Shown piece by piece: positions 21,085 through 28,756 of a stretch of 53,200 nucleotides of DNA (the first letter of the stretch is position 1; every line of letters starts with the position of its first letter). Position numbers and translations under genes: made by a program. The stretch covers positions 1 to 53,200 of the forward strand of contig NZ_JAIQZK010000012.1 in assembly GCF_020075545.1 (NCBI RefSeq), read 5' to 3'. The DNA is from Nocardioides sp. TRM66260-LWL. GTDB lineage: Bacteria; Actinomycetota; Actinomycetes; Propionibacteriales; Nocardioidaceae. Under the pieces are notes generated by a model. The model was not told where the DNA came from, made no database searches, and worked only from the letters and a program-made list of their open reading frames with translations.

Positions 21085-21677
21085 CCGCACCCGAGCCCGC
21101 GCCGCACGTCGGCGATCGGCCCGTCTGGTTCCCCGTCGACCACGAGGCCGACGCCGCGACCACGCGCGTCGCGCTGGCCGAGGAGTTCCCCCAGACGCCG
21201 GCCTCCTTGCTGGACTCCTACGCCGCGGGCATCACCACGCTGGCCGGGCAGCTGAGCAGCGCCATGGAGGGCACCGAGACGCTCCTGGGCGTGTGGGTGA
21301 TGCTGCCGCGGGGCGGTGCGGAGCTCGGCGTCGACGCCGCCGCCACCTTCAGCCTCGTGCCCGCGGACGCCGACCTGCAGATCGGCGAGGTCATCGACCT
21401 GCTGATCGGCGGCTCGGAGCTCCACCAGCCGCCGGACGTGCAGGAGGTCGACACCGCCTCGGGGCCCTCGACGCTCGTGCGCATCCGCAGGGCCAGCCGG
21501 TCGGGCTGGCGGGGTCGGCGGATCGAGCTCTCCGAGACGGCGGCGGTCGTCTGGCTGCCCACGTCCACGCGGCGCGCCCTGCTGCTCCTGCGCACCGTCC
21601 CGGTCGACGACCTCGTGCTGGCCGCCGACGTCGCCGAGAACCTGGTGGCGCTGGCCGCCGGGATCCAGGGCGTCTGA
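21081..21677 (+). CDS. Hypothetical protein of the WXG-like operon
   Basis: This 198-residue soluble protein starts at ATG 21081 with an AGGAG ribosome site. It has alternating beta and helix segments (LLGVWVMLPRGGAELGVDAAATFSLV; AAVVWLPTSTRRALLLLRTVPVDD) and no signal peptide. I do not recognise a family. Its stop shares bases with the ATG of the next gene (TGATG). The general look, a small mixed alpha/beta protein beside a WXG-like substrate, is reminiscent of T7SS chaperones or immunity proteins, but that is only a contextual guess. Confidence 0.6.
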   Translation: MTAPEPAPHVGDRPVWFPVDHEADAATTRVALAEEFPQTPASLLDSYAAGITTLAGQLSSAMEGTETLLGVWVMLPRGGAELGVDAAATFSLVPADADLQIGEVIDLLIGGSELHQPPDVQEVDTASGPSTLVRIRRASRSGWRGRRIELSETAAVVWLPTSTRRALLLLRTVPVDDLVLAADVAENLVALAAGIQGV

Positions 21678-22342
21678 TGGCCACGGGCGGGACGCAGCGG
21701 TCCACCCGGGTCGTCGCCGACGAGCACGGGTGGCGCCTGGTGCTCCCGGCGGGATGGTCGAGCATCTCGACCTCGGCCGAGCAGCGCGACGCCGACGTCA
21801 AGCGGCTGCTCGACCGGCGCTTCGCGGGCAGGGCACGCGACGAGCTGATCCGCCTGCGCATCGACCTCGACCAGCGGCTCAAGGCCGACGTCGCCCGCGC
21901 GGGCGAGGCCGGCGCGACCCAGGTGATGGCGCTGGTCGACCCCGTCGACGGGCTGCCGGTCTCGGCCACCCTGGTCGTCGCCGAGCTGACCACCACCGAC
22001 GACGGCTTCGAGGACGCCCTGGCCCGCGCGCTGCGCGGCGACGCCGGCGTCCTCGAGGTCGGCGCCGTCGAGGTCGCCGGACGCTCGGCCGTGCGCCGGC
22101 GCCGCCGTCTCCTCGAGGGCCTCGAGCCCGACGCCCCCGAGGAGCAGCGGCTCTGGCACACCCACCTCGACTACGTGATCGCGGTCGGCGACGACACCGT
22201 CCTGGTGCTGACCTTCGTCACCTCCACCGATCCGCTCGCCGACCCGCTGGTGGCGGTCTTCGACTCCATCGCCCAGTCGCTGCACCGGGCCGACGAGCCC
22301 GGGGCGGGCGCGCTGGCGTGGGAGACGACGCCGCTCAGCTGA
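21677..22342 (+). CDS. Hypothetical protein of the WXG-like operon
   Basis: This 221-residue soluble protein starts at ATG 21677, coupled to the previous stop. It contains STRVVADEHGWRLVLPAGWSSI at the N-terminus (a pattern of lipoprotein-like or Mog1/PsbP-like beta domains) and a C-terminal half with DYVIAVGDDTVLVLTFVTSTDPLADPLVAVFDSIAQSL. The latter closely resembles the ending of Mog1/PsbP-like domains (a beta hairpin followed by an FD-x-I-x-S helix). The fold call is tentative. The gene ends the operon and overlaps the convergent MMPL gene by eight bases. Confidence 0.6.
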   Translation: MATGGTQRSTRVVADEHGWRLVLPAGWSSISTSAEQRDADVKRLLDRRFAGRARDELIRLRIDLDQRLKADVARAGEAGATQVMALVDPVDGLPVSATLVVAELTTTDDGFEDALARALRGDAGVLEVGAVEVAGRSAVRRRRRLLEGLEPDAPEEQRLWHTHLDYVIAVGDDTVLVLTFVTSTDPLADPLVAVFDSIAQSLHRADEPGAGALAWETTPLS

Positions 22343-24533
22343 CCGGCACGCGGGCGTCCGGGCCGGCGCCGGTCGGGACCGGCGCCCCGGGCGCGGGCGG
22401 CTCCTCGTGGAACCCGTGCCGCTCCCACCAGCGGGCCAGCGGCCCCGGCGCCCACCAGTTCCAGCGGCCCAGGAGGCGCATCGTCGCCGGCACCAGCAGG
22501 GCGCGGACGACGGTCGCGTCGATGAGCAGGGCGACGAGCATGCCGAGGCCGAGCATCTTCATGAACACGATGCCGCTGGTGGAGAAGGCGCCGATCACGA
22601 CGCCGAGCAGCAGCGCGGCGCTGGTGATGATCCGGCCGGTGCGGCGCACCCCGAGCGCGACGGCCTGCACGTTGTCACCGGTGCGGTCCCACTCCTCGCG
22701 CACCCGCGAGAGCAGGAAGACCTCGTAGTCCATCGAGAGCCCGAAGAGGATCGCCAGCATCAGGATCGGGTTGGTGGCGTCGAGGAAGCCCTGGCTGGTG
22801 AAGCCGAGCAGGCCCGCGCCGTGCCCGTCGCTGAAGATCCAGGTGACGACGCCGAACGACGCGCCGATCGAGACCAGGTTCATCGCGATCGCCTTGACCG
22901 GCAGCACCAGCGAGCCGAAGGCGAGGAAGAGCAGCACGAGCATCACGACGGCGACGATCAGCGCCATCCACGGCAGGTGCGCCCCGACCGAGGCGATCAG
23001 GTCGACCGTGCTGGCCGCCAGGCCGCCCACGAGCACCGGGGCGCCGTCCGCCGGCACCGCCCGCAGGGCCCGGACGACGTCCTGCGAGGCCTCGGTCTGG
23101 CTGTTGCCCGTCCAGGTGACCCGCAGCAGCGTCGCGTCCGCGCGCTCGGCCACCGGCGCGACGGAGACGACGCTCGGCACGTCCTGCGCCCCGGCCCGGT
23201 AGGCGGCCACCGCCCGGGCGTCGCCGCGCACCAGCACGTCGGCGGTGGACGTCTCGTCGCCGAACACCTCGATGATCCGCTCGGCGGCGAGCGCCGACGG
23301 CTCGTCGGCCGGCAGCACCCGGTGATCGACGCTGCCCCAGCGCACGCCGAGGAAGGGGCTCGCGACCGCGAGCAGCACGACCGCGGTGGCGGCCACCACG
23401 AGCACGGGGCGCCGCATGACGCCACGGGCCAGGCGCTCCCAGCGCTCGCCCTCCTCGGCCCCGTCGGCGCTCCGGCGGCGGCCCAGCCGGCCCGGCAGGC
23501 GGCCGGCGTCGATGCGCGGGCCGAGCAGCCGCAGCACCGCCGGCAGGACGGTGAGCGCGGCCAGCACCGCCACCAGCACCGCGGCCATGCCGCCGAAGCC
23601 CATCGAGCGCAGGAAGCCCTGCGGGAAGATCAGCAGGCTCGCCATGGCGGCGGCGACCGTCAGGCCGCTGAACAGCACGGTGCGGCCCGCCGTGGCCAGC
23701 GTGCGGCGCAGCGCGGCGTCGACGACGTCCGGGCCGGTGCCGCGGCCCGCCGCGCGGTGGCCGGCGAGCTCCTCGCGGAAGCGGCTGACGACGAAGAGCG
23801 CGTAGTCGATCGCCAGGCCGATGCCGAGCAGCGAGATCACGTTGACCGAGAAGACCGAGACGTCGGTGACCAGCGTGATCAGCCGGACGACCGCCAGCGC
23901 GCCGAGCAGCGCCACGAGCCCGACCAGGGCGGGCATCAGCGCAGCCACCGCGCTGCGGAAGATCAGCAGCGCCAGGAGCACGACCAGCGGGAGGCTGATC
24001 AGCTCGGCGCGGGCGAGGTCCTCCGAGGTGCGCCGGTTGACGTCGGTGTAGACCGCGTACGCGCCGGCGACGTCGGTGCTCACGCCGGGGGCGGTCGCCA
24101 CGAGATCGGTGCGGATGCGGTCGTAGGAGGCCAGCAGGTCGGCCTCGGTGCTACCGGCGAGGGAGACCAGCACCAGGGCGTGGCGTCCGTCGGCGCTGAC
24201 CAGCGACGGCGCCCGCCAGTACGGCACCACCGTCGTCACGGCGTCCTGCGGGAGCCGCCGGACGACCTGCTCGACAGCGTCGCGGAAGCCGGCGTCGTCG
24301 GCGCGCAGCGTGTCGGAGGAGTAGAGCACCTGGACGTCGACGGTGCGGTTGCCGAAGAGCGCCCGCGTCTCGCGCAGCTGGGCCGCCGACTGCGAGCCGG
24401 CGTCGTCGAAGCCGCCCTGCGAGAGCGACCCGAAGACGCCCGCCCCGAACGCCGCGGCCAGCACCGTGAGCAGCAGCCCGACGCCCAGCACCCGGCGCGG
24501 TCGCCCGGCCACGATCCGTCCCCAGCGCTCCAT
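22335..24533 (-). CDS. MMPL/RND family transporter
   Basis: This 732-residue membrane protein has two repeats of one helix, a large outer domain and a five-helix bundle. The first bundle includes SLLGIGLAIDYALFVVSRFREEL and the second includes LAILFGLSMDYEVFLLSRVREEWDRTG, each with the conserved Asp-Tyr proton-relay pair (IDYALF, MDYEVF). Such proteins export lipids, glycolipids or drugs using the proton gradient. AGGAGG lies before the ATG at 24533. It is divergent from a TetR gene across 92 bases, so that regulator very probably controls it. Substrate unknown. Confidence 0.93.
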   Translation of the reverse strand: MERWGRIVAGRPRRVLGVGLLLTVLAAAFGAGVFGSLSQGGFDDAGSQSAAQLRETRALFGNRTVDVQVLYSSDTLRADDAGFRDAVEQVVRRLPQDAVTTVVPYWRAPSLVSADGRHALVLVSLAGSTEADLLASYDRIRTDLVATAPGVSTDVAGAYAVYTDVNRRTSEDLARAELISLPLVVLLALLIFRSAVAALMPALVGLVALLGALAVVRLITLVTDVSVFSVNVISLLGIGLAIDYALFVVSRFREELAGHRAAGRGTGPDVVDAALRRTLATAGRTVLFSGLTVAAAMASLLIFPQGFLRSMGFGGMAAVLVAVLAALTVLPAVLRLLGPRIDAGRLPGRLGRRRSADGAEEGERWERLARGVMRRPVLVVAATAVVLLAVASPFLGVRWGSVDHRVLPADEPSALAAERIIEVFGDETSTADVLVRGDARAVAAYRAGAQDVPSVVSVAPVAERADATLLRVTWTGNSQTEASQDVVRALRAVPADGAPVLVGGLAASTVDLIASVGAHLPWMALIVAVVMLVLLFLAFGSLVLPVKAIAMNLVSIGASFGVVTWIFSDGHGAGLLGFTSQGFLDATNPILMLAILFGLSMDYEVFLLSRVREEWDRTGDNVQAVALGVRRTGRIITSAALLLGVVIGAFSTSGIVFMKMLGLGMLVALLIDATVVRALLVPATMRLLGRWNWWAPGPLARWWERHGFHEEPPAPGAPVPTGAGPDARVPVS

Positions 24534-24574
24534 GACGACCTCCTGAGTGACACCCCGTCAGTTTCGTGAACGGC

Positions 24575-24596
24575 GTTAACGATAAACGGTGTAAAC
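24575..24596. promoter_or_regulatory. Candidate TetR operator between MMPL and TetR genes
   Basis: An AT-rich imperfect inverted repeat stands out in the GC-rich divergent region: GTTAAC, ten bases, GTAAAC (outer half-sites match at five of six positions). It sits between the two start codons, where an autoregulating TetR would bind. Confidence 0.4.
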
Positions 24597-24625
24597 TGCA
24601 CGCGTCAACCATCTCGAGGAGCCGC

Positions 24626-25408
24626 GTGACCCCGACCGCCAGCACCGACGCCGACCGAGCGGTCAGCCGCCGGGCACGCCACCGCGAGCAGACGACGGGC
24701 GAGATCGTCGACGCCGCCCGCGCCCTGCTCGCCGAGGACGTCGAGCTGTCGCTGCGGGCGATCGCCGGCCGGATCGGCATGACCGCCCCGGCGCTGTACC
24801 GCTACGTCGGCAGCCACCAGGAGCTCGTCGAGCTGGTGGCGTTCGAGATCGACCGGGCCGCCACCGTCGAGCTCGCCGCCGCCGCCGACTCCCACCCGGC
24901 CGACGACCATGCCGCCCGCCTCTGCGCGTCCGCCGCCGCCTTCCGGACGTGGGGCCTGCGGGAGCCCCGCGAGTTCGCCTTGGCCTTCGCCAACCCGATC
25001 GCGGAGTCGAGCTGCGCGCGGCGCGACCTCGTCACGGTCGCCCACTCCGCCATGCACTTCACCGACCAGCTGCGCGCGATCTGGGAGCAGCGGCGCTTCC
25101 CGCTGCCGCGCGTCGAGGACCTGCCGCCGGCGGTGCAGGAGGCCGTGCGCGACCCGCTGATCCCCGCGAAGACCGCCGGCCTCGACGACGCCGACCGGGG
25201 CCTGCTGTGGGTCTACATCCAGGGCTGGGTGCGGCTCTACGGCATCGTCACCCTCGAGGTGATGGGCCACCTCGACCCGCGGATCATCGACAGCGGCGAC
25301 ATGTTCCTGCAGGCCATGCTCGGCTTCCTGCCGACCATCGGCCTCGCGGACGAGCGCGAGCGGCTCGAGGGCGTGCTGCGCGCCCACCTCGTGCCGGTCA
25401 CGGGGTGA
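24626..25408 (+). CDS. TetR/AcrR family transcriptional regulator
   Basis: This 260-residue regulator has an N-terminal HTH (EIVDAARALLAEDVELSLRAIAGRIGMTAPALYRYVGSHQELVELV, about residues 28-72) and a TetR_C-type ligand domain with WGLREPREFALAFANP. That C-terminal pattern is common in actinobacterial repressors of MMPL or efflux genes. GTG 24626 is favoured by GAGGAG six bases upstream; an ATG 20 codons earlier lacks one. It is divergent from the MMPL exporter and probably represses it. The last 11 bases overlap the end of the convergent sirtuin gene. Confidence 0.9.
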   Translation: MTPTASTDADRAVSRRARHREQTTGEIVDAARALLAEDVELSLRAIAGRIGMTAPALYRYVGSHQELVELVAFEIDRAATVELAAAADSHPADDHAARLCASAAAFRTWGLREPREFALAFANPIAESSCARRDLVTVAHSAMHFTDQLRAIWEQRRFPLPRVEDLPPAVQEAVRDPLIPAKTAGLDDADRGLLWVYIQGWVRLYGIVTLEVMGHLDPRIIDSGDMFLQAMLGFLPTIGLADERERLEGVLRAHLVPVTG

Positions 25409-26096
25409 CGGCGAGCAGCACCTCGTCCACCCACCGGGGCACCAGCTCGGACGCCGGCCCGTGGCGGGTCTCGGAGAACCAGAGGGATCCCTCGCTGGGC
25501 TCGAGGTTGAGCTCCAGCGTGCGCGCGCCGGCCCGCATGGCCTGCTGCACGAAGCCGGCGGCGGGATAGACCGCGCCCGAGGTGCCGATCGAGACGAACA
25601 GGTCGGCGCCCGCGAGCGCGCCCATGATCCGCTCCATCTGGTACGGCATCTCGCCGAACCACACGACGTCGGGACGCAGCGCGGTGACGCCGCAGCACGG
25701 ACACGGCGGCAGGTCGCCGAGGTCGCGCGTCCACGGCACGTGGGCGTCACAGCCCTGGCACCAGGCCGAGAGCAGCTCGCCGTGCATGTGGATCAGCCGG
25801 GTCGAGCCCGCGCGGTCGTGCAGGTCGTCGATGTTCTGCGTGACGACGAGGAGGTCGTCGCCGAGGACGTCCTCGAGCCGGGCCAGCGCGCGATGCGCCT
25901 CGTTCGGCTCGACCTCGGCCAGCGAGCGGCGTCGCTCGTCGTAGAAGCGGTGCACCAGCGACGGCTGCGCCTCGAAGCCCTCGGGGGTCGCGACGTCCTC
26001 GACGCGGTGACCGACCCACAGGCCGTCGGCGTCGCGGAAGGTCGGCACCCCGCTCTCCGCGGAGATGCCGGCACCGGTGAGGACGACGACCTTCAT
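25398..26096 (-). CDS. NAD-dependent protein deacylase (sirtuin, class III/U type)
   Basis: This 232-residue Sir2 protein removes acyl groups from lysines using NAD. The NAD motif GAGISAESGVPTFRD is at 8-22, TQNIDDLHDRAG follows, and the catalytic histidine is in LIHMHGEL. Zinc cysteines come as CQGC and CPCC. RPDVVWFGE is typical of bacterial CobB. The substrate-pocket residues Tyr and Arg of desuccinylases appear as FYDERRRSL, so deacylation of succinyl-lysine is possible. Start ATG 26096 is at the natural family N-terminus. Confidence 0.93.
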   Translation of the reverse strand: MKVVVLTGAGISAESGVPTFRDADGLWVGHRVEDVATPEGFEAQPSLVHRFYDERRRSLAEVEPNEAHRALARLEDVLGDDLLVVTQNIDDLHDRAGSTRLIHMHGELLSAWCQGCDAHVPWTRDLGDLPPCPCCGVTALRPDVVWFGEMPYQMERIMGALAGADLFVSIGTSGAVYPAAGFVQQAMRAGARTLELNLEPSEGSLWFSETRHGPASELVPRWVDEVLLAVTP

Positions 26097-26184
26097 GGGT
26101 CCTGTCTACGCCCTGGCCGCACCGGCGCGCCAACGCGCCCGAGGGTCGGGACCGCTCGGGCTCAGGACGGACGCCACGACGACC

Positions 26185-26223
26185 GACGGCGCGACGCCGG
26201 CCGCAGCCGGACGTCGCGCCGTC
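26185..26223 (-). terminator. Terminator of the DUF4333 lipoprotein gene
   Basis: A perfect 12-bp stem (GACGGCGCGACG with CGTCGCGCCGTC) closes a 15-base loop, 51 bases past the minus-strand stop at 26275. The loop itself contains a small CCGG/CCGG repeat. Confidence 0.6.
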
Positions 26224-26274
26224 GAGGTCAGGCGGACGGGGTCATCGTCCGATCATCGTCGGGTCACCGTCGGG

Positions 26275-26622
26275 TCACTCCGAGGGGGACTCGCTCGGAG
26301 CGTCCGAGCTCTGCTCCTCGATCGAGAAGTTGATGTTGTCGCCGTCGACGGAGGTGACGGTGACCTTGACGTCGACCGACTCGCCGTTGACCACGACGGT
26401 GCAGGTCTGCGCCTGACCGACCTCGGCCTTGAGGTCGCCGGGGCAGCTGACGGAGTCGAGCGGGGTGTCGGGGTTGTTCTGCTCGAAGTTCTCGGTCAGC
26501 TTCTTCTCGAGGTCGGCCTTGCTCATCGACTTCTCGCTGCCGACGCTCACCTCGGCGCTGCAGGCGCCGAGGAGGGCGAGGGAGGCGACGGACAGGGAGG
26601 CGGCGAGGACACGGAGACGCAT
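26275..26622 (-). CDS. DUF4333 domain lipoprotein
   Basis: This 115-residue protein has a lipobox LGAC near residue 20 and a single DUF4333-type domain. The domain opens with a Lys/Glu-rich helix (SKADLEKKLTENFEQ), followed by VSCPGDLKAEVGQAQTCTVVVNGESVDVKVTV with two cysteines that likely form a disulfide. The tail is Ser/Pro/Glu. Such small lipoproteins are common in actinobacteria, sometimes in several copies; the function is unknown. It appears to be the last chromosomal-style gene before the compositional change. Confidence 0.8.
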   Translation of the reverse strand: MRLRVLAASLSVASLALLGACSAEVSVGSEKSMSKADLEKKLTENFEQNNPDTPLDSVSCPGDLKAEVGQAQTCTVVVNGESVDVKVTVTSVDGDNINFSIEEQSSDAPSESPSE

Positions 26623-27208
26623 GGCGACATGACAGCGTGCGCGGCGCTGTGACGTCCCGGAAACACGACAGATTTTGCCCGCGCGCGGGGTCGCCCGGGT
26701 CACAGCCGGCGTCGGGGGTCCGTCCGGGGCAGGCGGCTCAGTAGTACCAGGGGAACCCCTGCACGCTTGACGCAAGCAAACGTCTAGTGACGTCGATGTG
26801 CTCCTGACCTGCGGAAACGTTCCGATCGCTGACGACCGCTGACGGTCCGTGATGATCGTGCTGTGCGCAGTACGTGCACAGTGGGCGGTTGCTCAGCGTG
26901 GCACCGGGAGGCAAGGCCTAGTTGAATGGTTCGGCGTCGGATTGGGCGACCGCGGTGCCGACTGACGACCGGCTCCGGACCGGCGAATGGTGCTGCATGA
27001 ACTGATCGACGTCGGGGCGACCAGTTGAGCGAACGGTTGCGCCGCACCGTACGAACGCACACCCGACCGGGTGACCGAACGCAACGGACTATCGGCCACG
27101 CGCGCTCACGTCCAGGGCCGCCGACATCGACCTGCGAATCCCGGAAGCTGCGCCAAGGATCGTTCCCCAGCGCGGGCTGTTTGGGGCACCTTGTGGGGAG
27201 GTGCCTAC
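26623..27208. other. Geneless 586-bp stretch at the island edge
   Basis: I find no supportable coding frame here. Base composition drops below that of the preceding 26 kb. It contains a small palindrome CAGGGG-AA-CCCCTG (26748-26761), a run of CGCTGACG-type direct repeats near 26830, and nothing resembling a tyrosine or serine recombinase. Given the excisionase-like gene next to it, it is the likeliest place for a degraded element end or attachment site. Confidence 0.4.
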
Positions 27209-27445
27209 TCACCGGTCGCTGCCGGCGCCAATCGGGGTGAGGAAGCGGCGGAGCTCTCCTACGGTTGTGTAGAGCCGTCCGTTGCCGTTGAACTTCCACC
27301 ACCGCGGACCGATGCATCGCTGCTTCCAGTCGCGCACTGTGCGTTGTGGAGTGTGAATGAACGTACAGAACTCCTCGAACAACAGAATGCCGTTGTCGTC
27401 CCAGTCGTCGGGGATCTGGATTGGCCCCATCTTGAGTTCTGACAT
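27209..27445 (-). CDS. Excisionase-like helix-turn-helix protein
   Basis: This 78-residue protein is a MerR-like/HTH_17 DNA-binding domain. The helix pair is around LLFEEFCTFIHTPQRTVRDWKQR, with a wing GPRWWKFNGNGRLYTTVGELRRFL. Such proteins are usually excisionases or small regulators of integrative elements. The ATG at 27445 has a GGGAGGTACC ribosome site. It is normally followed by an integrase gene in the same direction; here the next 586 bases downstream hold none, so it may be an orphan remnant. Confidence 0.75.
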   Translation of the reverse strand: MSELKMGPIQIPDDWDDNGILLFEEFCTFIHTPQRTVRDWKQRCIGPRWWKFNGNGRLYTTVGELRRFLTPIGAGSDR

Positions 27446-27705
27446 GGCCGGTACCTCCCTCTATGACGCGCCGAACCTGATTGCAGGCGCTGATGTCGGG
27501 ACAAGCAACAGCATCCCGCCCGGATCGGACACGATCCGTCAACTCCTCGCGGACCGACGGCTTCGGTGCACCTAGACCGCGGAAGTCGGCCGGGCCGTCA
27601 ATAGGCGCCGGAGAGCGCACGGGCGGCGACACGCTCATAGCCCGCGGGAATGGGCCTTCTCAATGTCTATAAGCGGGTGTCCGCTCAGCGCGATCAGAGC
27701 GGCTT

Positions 27706-27894
27706 CTACTGCTGGTGGCCTGCTGCTTCTTGCTCTTCTTTGAAGAAGGCTGCTCGCATGCGGAGGTCCTTGCGGGGGTCGGCTGGGGCGCAACATCCCG
27801 AGGTCGCTTTGATGCGACCTGTCAGCGTGCCGTAGGTGAGCATTGTTACGACGAGCAGGACGGCGATGACGCCGATGACGGCCATGGGTGACAT
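27706..27894 (-). CDS. Small membrane protein with CC-x5-RKDLRMR tail
   Basis: This 62-residue protein has one transmembrane helix (residues 5-24) and a short cytoplasmic tail that starts SGCCAPADPRKDLRMR. The vicinal cysteines next to a charged tail suggest a soft-metal or redox site. It begins one base after the CopZ stop, so it is co-transcribed with copZ. No family recognised; the context makes it a likely accessory of copper handling. The 260 bases downstream (27446-27705) hold no further gene. Confidence 0.65.
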   Translation of the reverse strand: MSPMAVIGVIAVLLVVTMLTYGTLTGRIKATSGCCAPADPRKDLRMRAAFFKEEQEAAGHQQ

Positions 27895-27895
27895 T

Positions 27896-28099
27896 TCAGG
27901 CGAGGTTGTAGCCGGCTTCTTCGACTGCGCCCCGGACGGCGGCCGGGTCGAGGGGCGCGGCGCTGTTGACCTCGACCTTGCCGGTGCTGAGATCGACGGC
28001 AACGTCTTCGACTCCGGGGATGGCCTTGAGTTCCTCGGTGACGGAGGCGACGCAGTGGCCACAGGTCATGCCGGTCACGGTGTAGGTGCTGGAGGTCAT
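27896..28099 (-). CDS. copZ: Copper chaperone, heavy-metal-associated (HMA) domain
   Basis: This 67-residue protein is a single ferredoxin-like HMA domain with the metal-binding motif MTCGHC (C13, C16) in loop 1 and typical elements VTEELKAIPGVEDVAVDLSTGKVEV and AVEEAGY. It binds Cu(I) in the cytoplasm and passes it to the P-type ATPase. The start at 28099 is favoured because GGAGG lies 11 bases upstream; that GGAGG would otherwise encode the first codons of a form six residues longer. The ATPase in this island lacks an HMA domain, so partner docking may differ from the textbook case. Confidence 0.92.
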   Translation of the reverse strand: MTSSTYTVTGMTCGHCVASVTEELKAIPGVEDVAVDLSTGKVEVNSAAPLDPAAVRGAVEEAGYNLA

Positions 28100-28166
28100 G
28101 ATCGATTGTTCCTCCATGGTGTCAGTAGGGCTTGGTCAAGAGGTCGGCGCGGCCTTGTTGGCGGAT

Positions 28167-28577
28167 CTAGAGCACGATCAGCACGCCAACGACAAGAATG
28201 AGCGTGGCCCATCGCAGCCGCGGGCTCCAGTGGATCTGGAGGTTCAACCATCGTCGCGCGGTCACGCCGACGATCATCCGCAGCACGGCCGCCGCGGCCA
28301 CGAAGGTCGCGAGGATTCCGAGGGGGTTGTAGGTCCAGGCGGAGCCCAGTTTGCCTTGGGCGGTGAGGCGTGCCGCGCGCGTCCCCCCGCAGAGCGGGTC
28401 CATGATACCCATCCGGTGCAGGGGGCCATGAAGGTCGACCGGTGGAAGCCCGAACCGAGCCATGACGATGGCGAGCCCGAGACCGGCGATGCCGGCCCAC
28501 GTCACCAGACGCATTTCGTCGCGGCGAGACCACCGCACACCCACGAGAGCTTGCGAGAAGCTCACAGCGGTAGCCAT
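28167..28577 (-). CDS. DUF2752 membrane protein
   Basis: This 136-residue membrane protein contains the DUF2752 core: a Gly/His-rich turn, then GIMDPLCGGTRAARLTAQGKLGSAWTYNPLG. It has helices at about 23-42, 86-106 and 118-136. Family members usually read CPGCGMTRA; here only one cysteine remains. Function is unknown. It heads the short minus-strand operon with copZ and the CC-tail membrane protein, 50 bases downstream of an ATAGTAG-type operator, and so is probably copper- or repressor-controlled. Confidence 0.82.
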   Translation of the reverse strand: MATAVSFSQALVGVRWSRRDEMRLVTWAGIAGLGLAIVMARFGLPPVDLHGPLHRMGIMDPLCGGTRAARLTAQGKLGSAWTYNPLGILATFVAAAAVLRMIVGVTARRWLNLQIHWSPRLRWATLILVVGVLIVL

Positions 28578-28626
28578 TCAAGCGCTCCTTGCTCCTCGAC
28601 ACGCGTTTTGGTTGCCTACTCCTGAA

Positions 28627-28647
28627 TCTACTATGGTCAATAGTAGA
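28627..28647. promoter_or_regulatory. BlaI-type operator, copy 1
   Basis: Perfect inverted repeat TCTACTAT-N5-ATAGTAGA. It lies between the divergent DUF2752-copZ operon (start 28577) and the M23 peptidase gene (start 28757), so it can control both. The left arm contains TACTAT, which could double as a -10 element. The same palindrome recurs at 29616, 31522, 37536 and 49949. Confidence 0.75.
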
Positions 28648-28668
28648 GCGGGGCATCGTTCCCACCCC

Positions 28669-28704
28669 GGTGGGTGCCCGGCTTCCCCGTTTTGGGCACC
28701 CACC
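28669..28704 (+). other. Stem-loop in the M23 peptidase leader
   Basis: A perfect 11-bp stem (GGTGGGTGCCC with GGGCACCCACC) with a 14-base loop lies between the operator and the GTG start. No U tract follows. It could be an attenuator, an mRNA-stability element or a second protein-binding site. Confidence 0.45.
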
Positions 28705-28756
28705 ATCCCCTCTTGCCCGGGCAGGGCCGTGTCATAGGGAGGCGGAAGGGAAGTGT

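Noticed and set aside
18890..21163. 757-codon minus-strand frame across the WXG-type genes
   Set aside because: Gly/Gln/Arg-rich shadow. The plus-strand genes show consistent overlaps, helices and membrane segments.
22407..24569. 720-codon plus-strand frame opposite the MMPL gene
   Set aside because: Same reason: the minus strand encodes an intact transporter with a perfect ribosome site, and the opposite product is Arg/Gly/Gln low-complexity.
26820..26860. CGCTGACG-type direct repeats as a CRISPR or iteron array
   Set aside because: Only two or three imperfect short copies with no regular spacing; no cas or replication gene nearby.
26784..27638. 284-codon minus-strand frame at the island edge
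   Set aside because: It overlaps the excisionase-like gene in another frame, is Arg/Ser/Pro-rich and resembles no protein; treated as non-coding.
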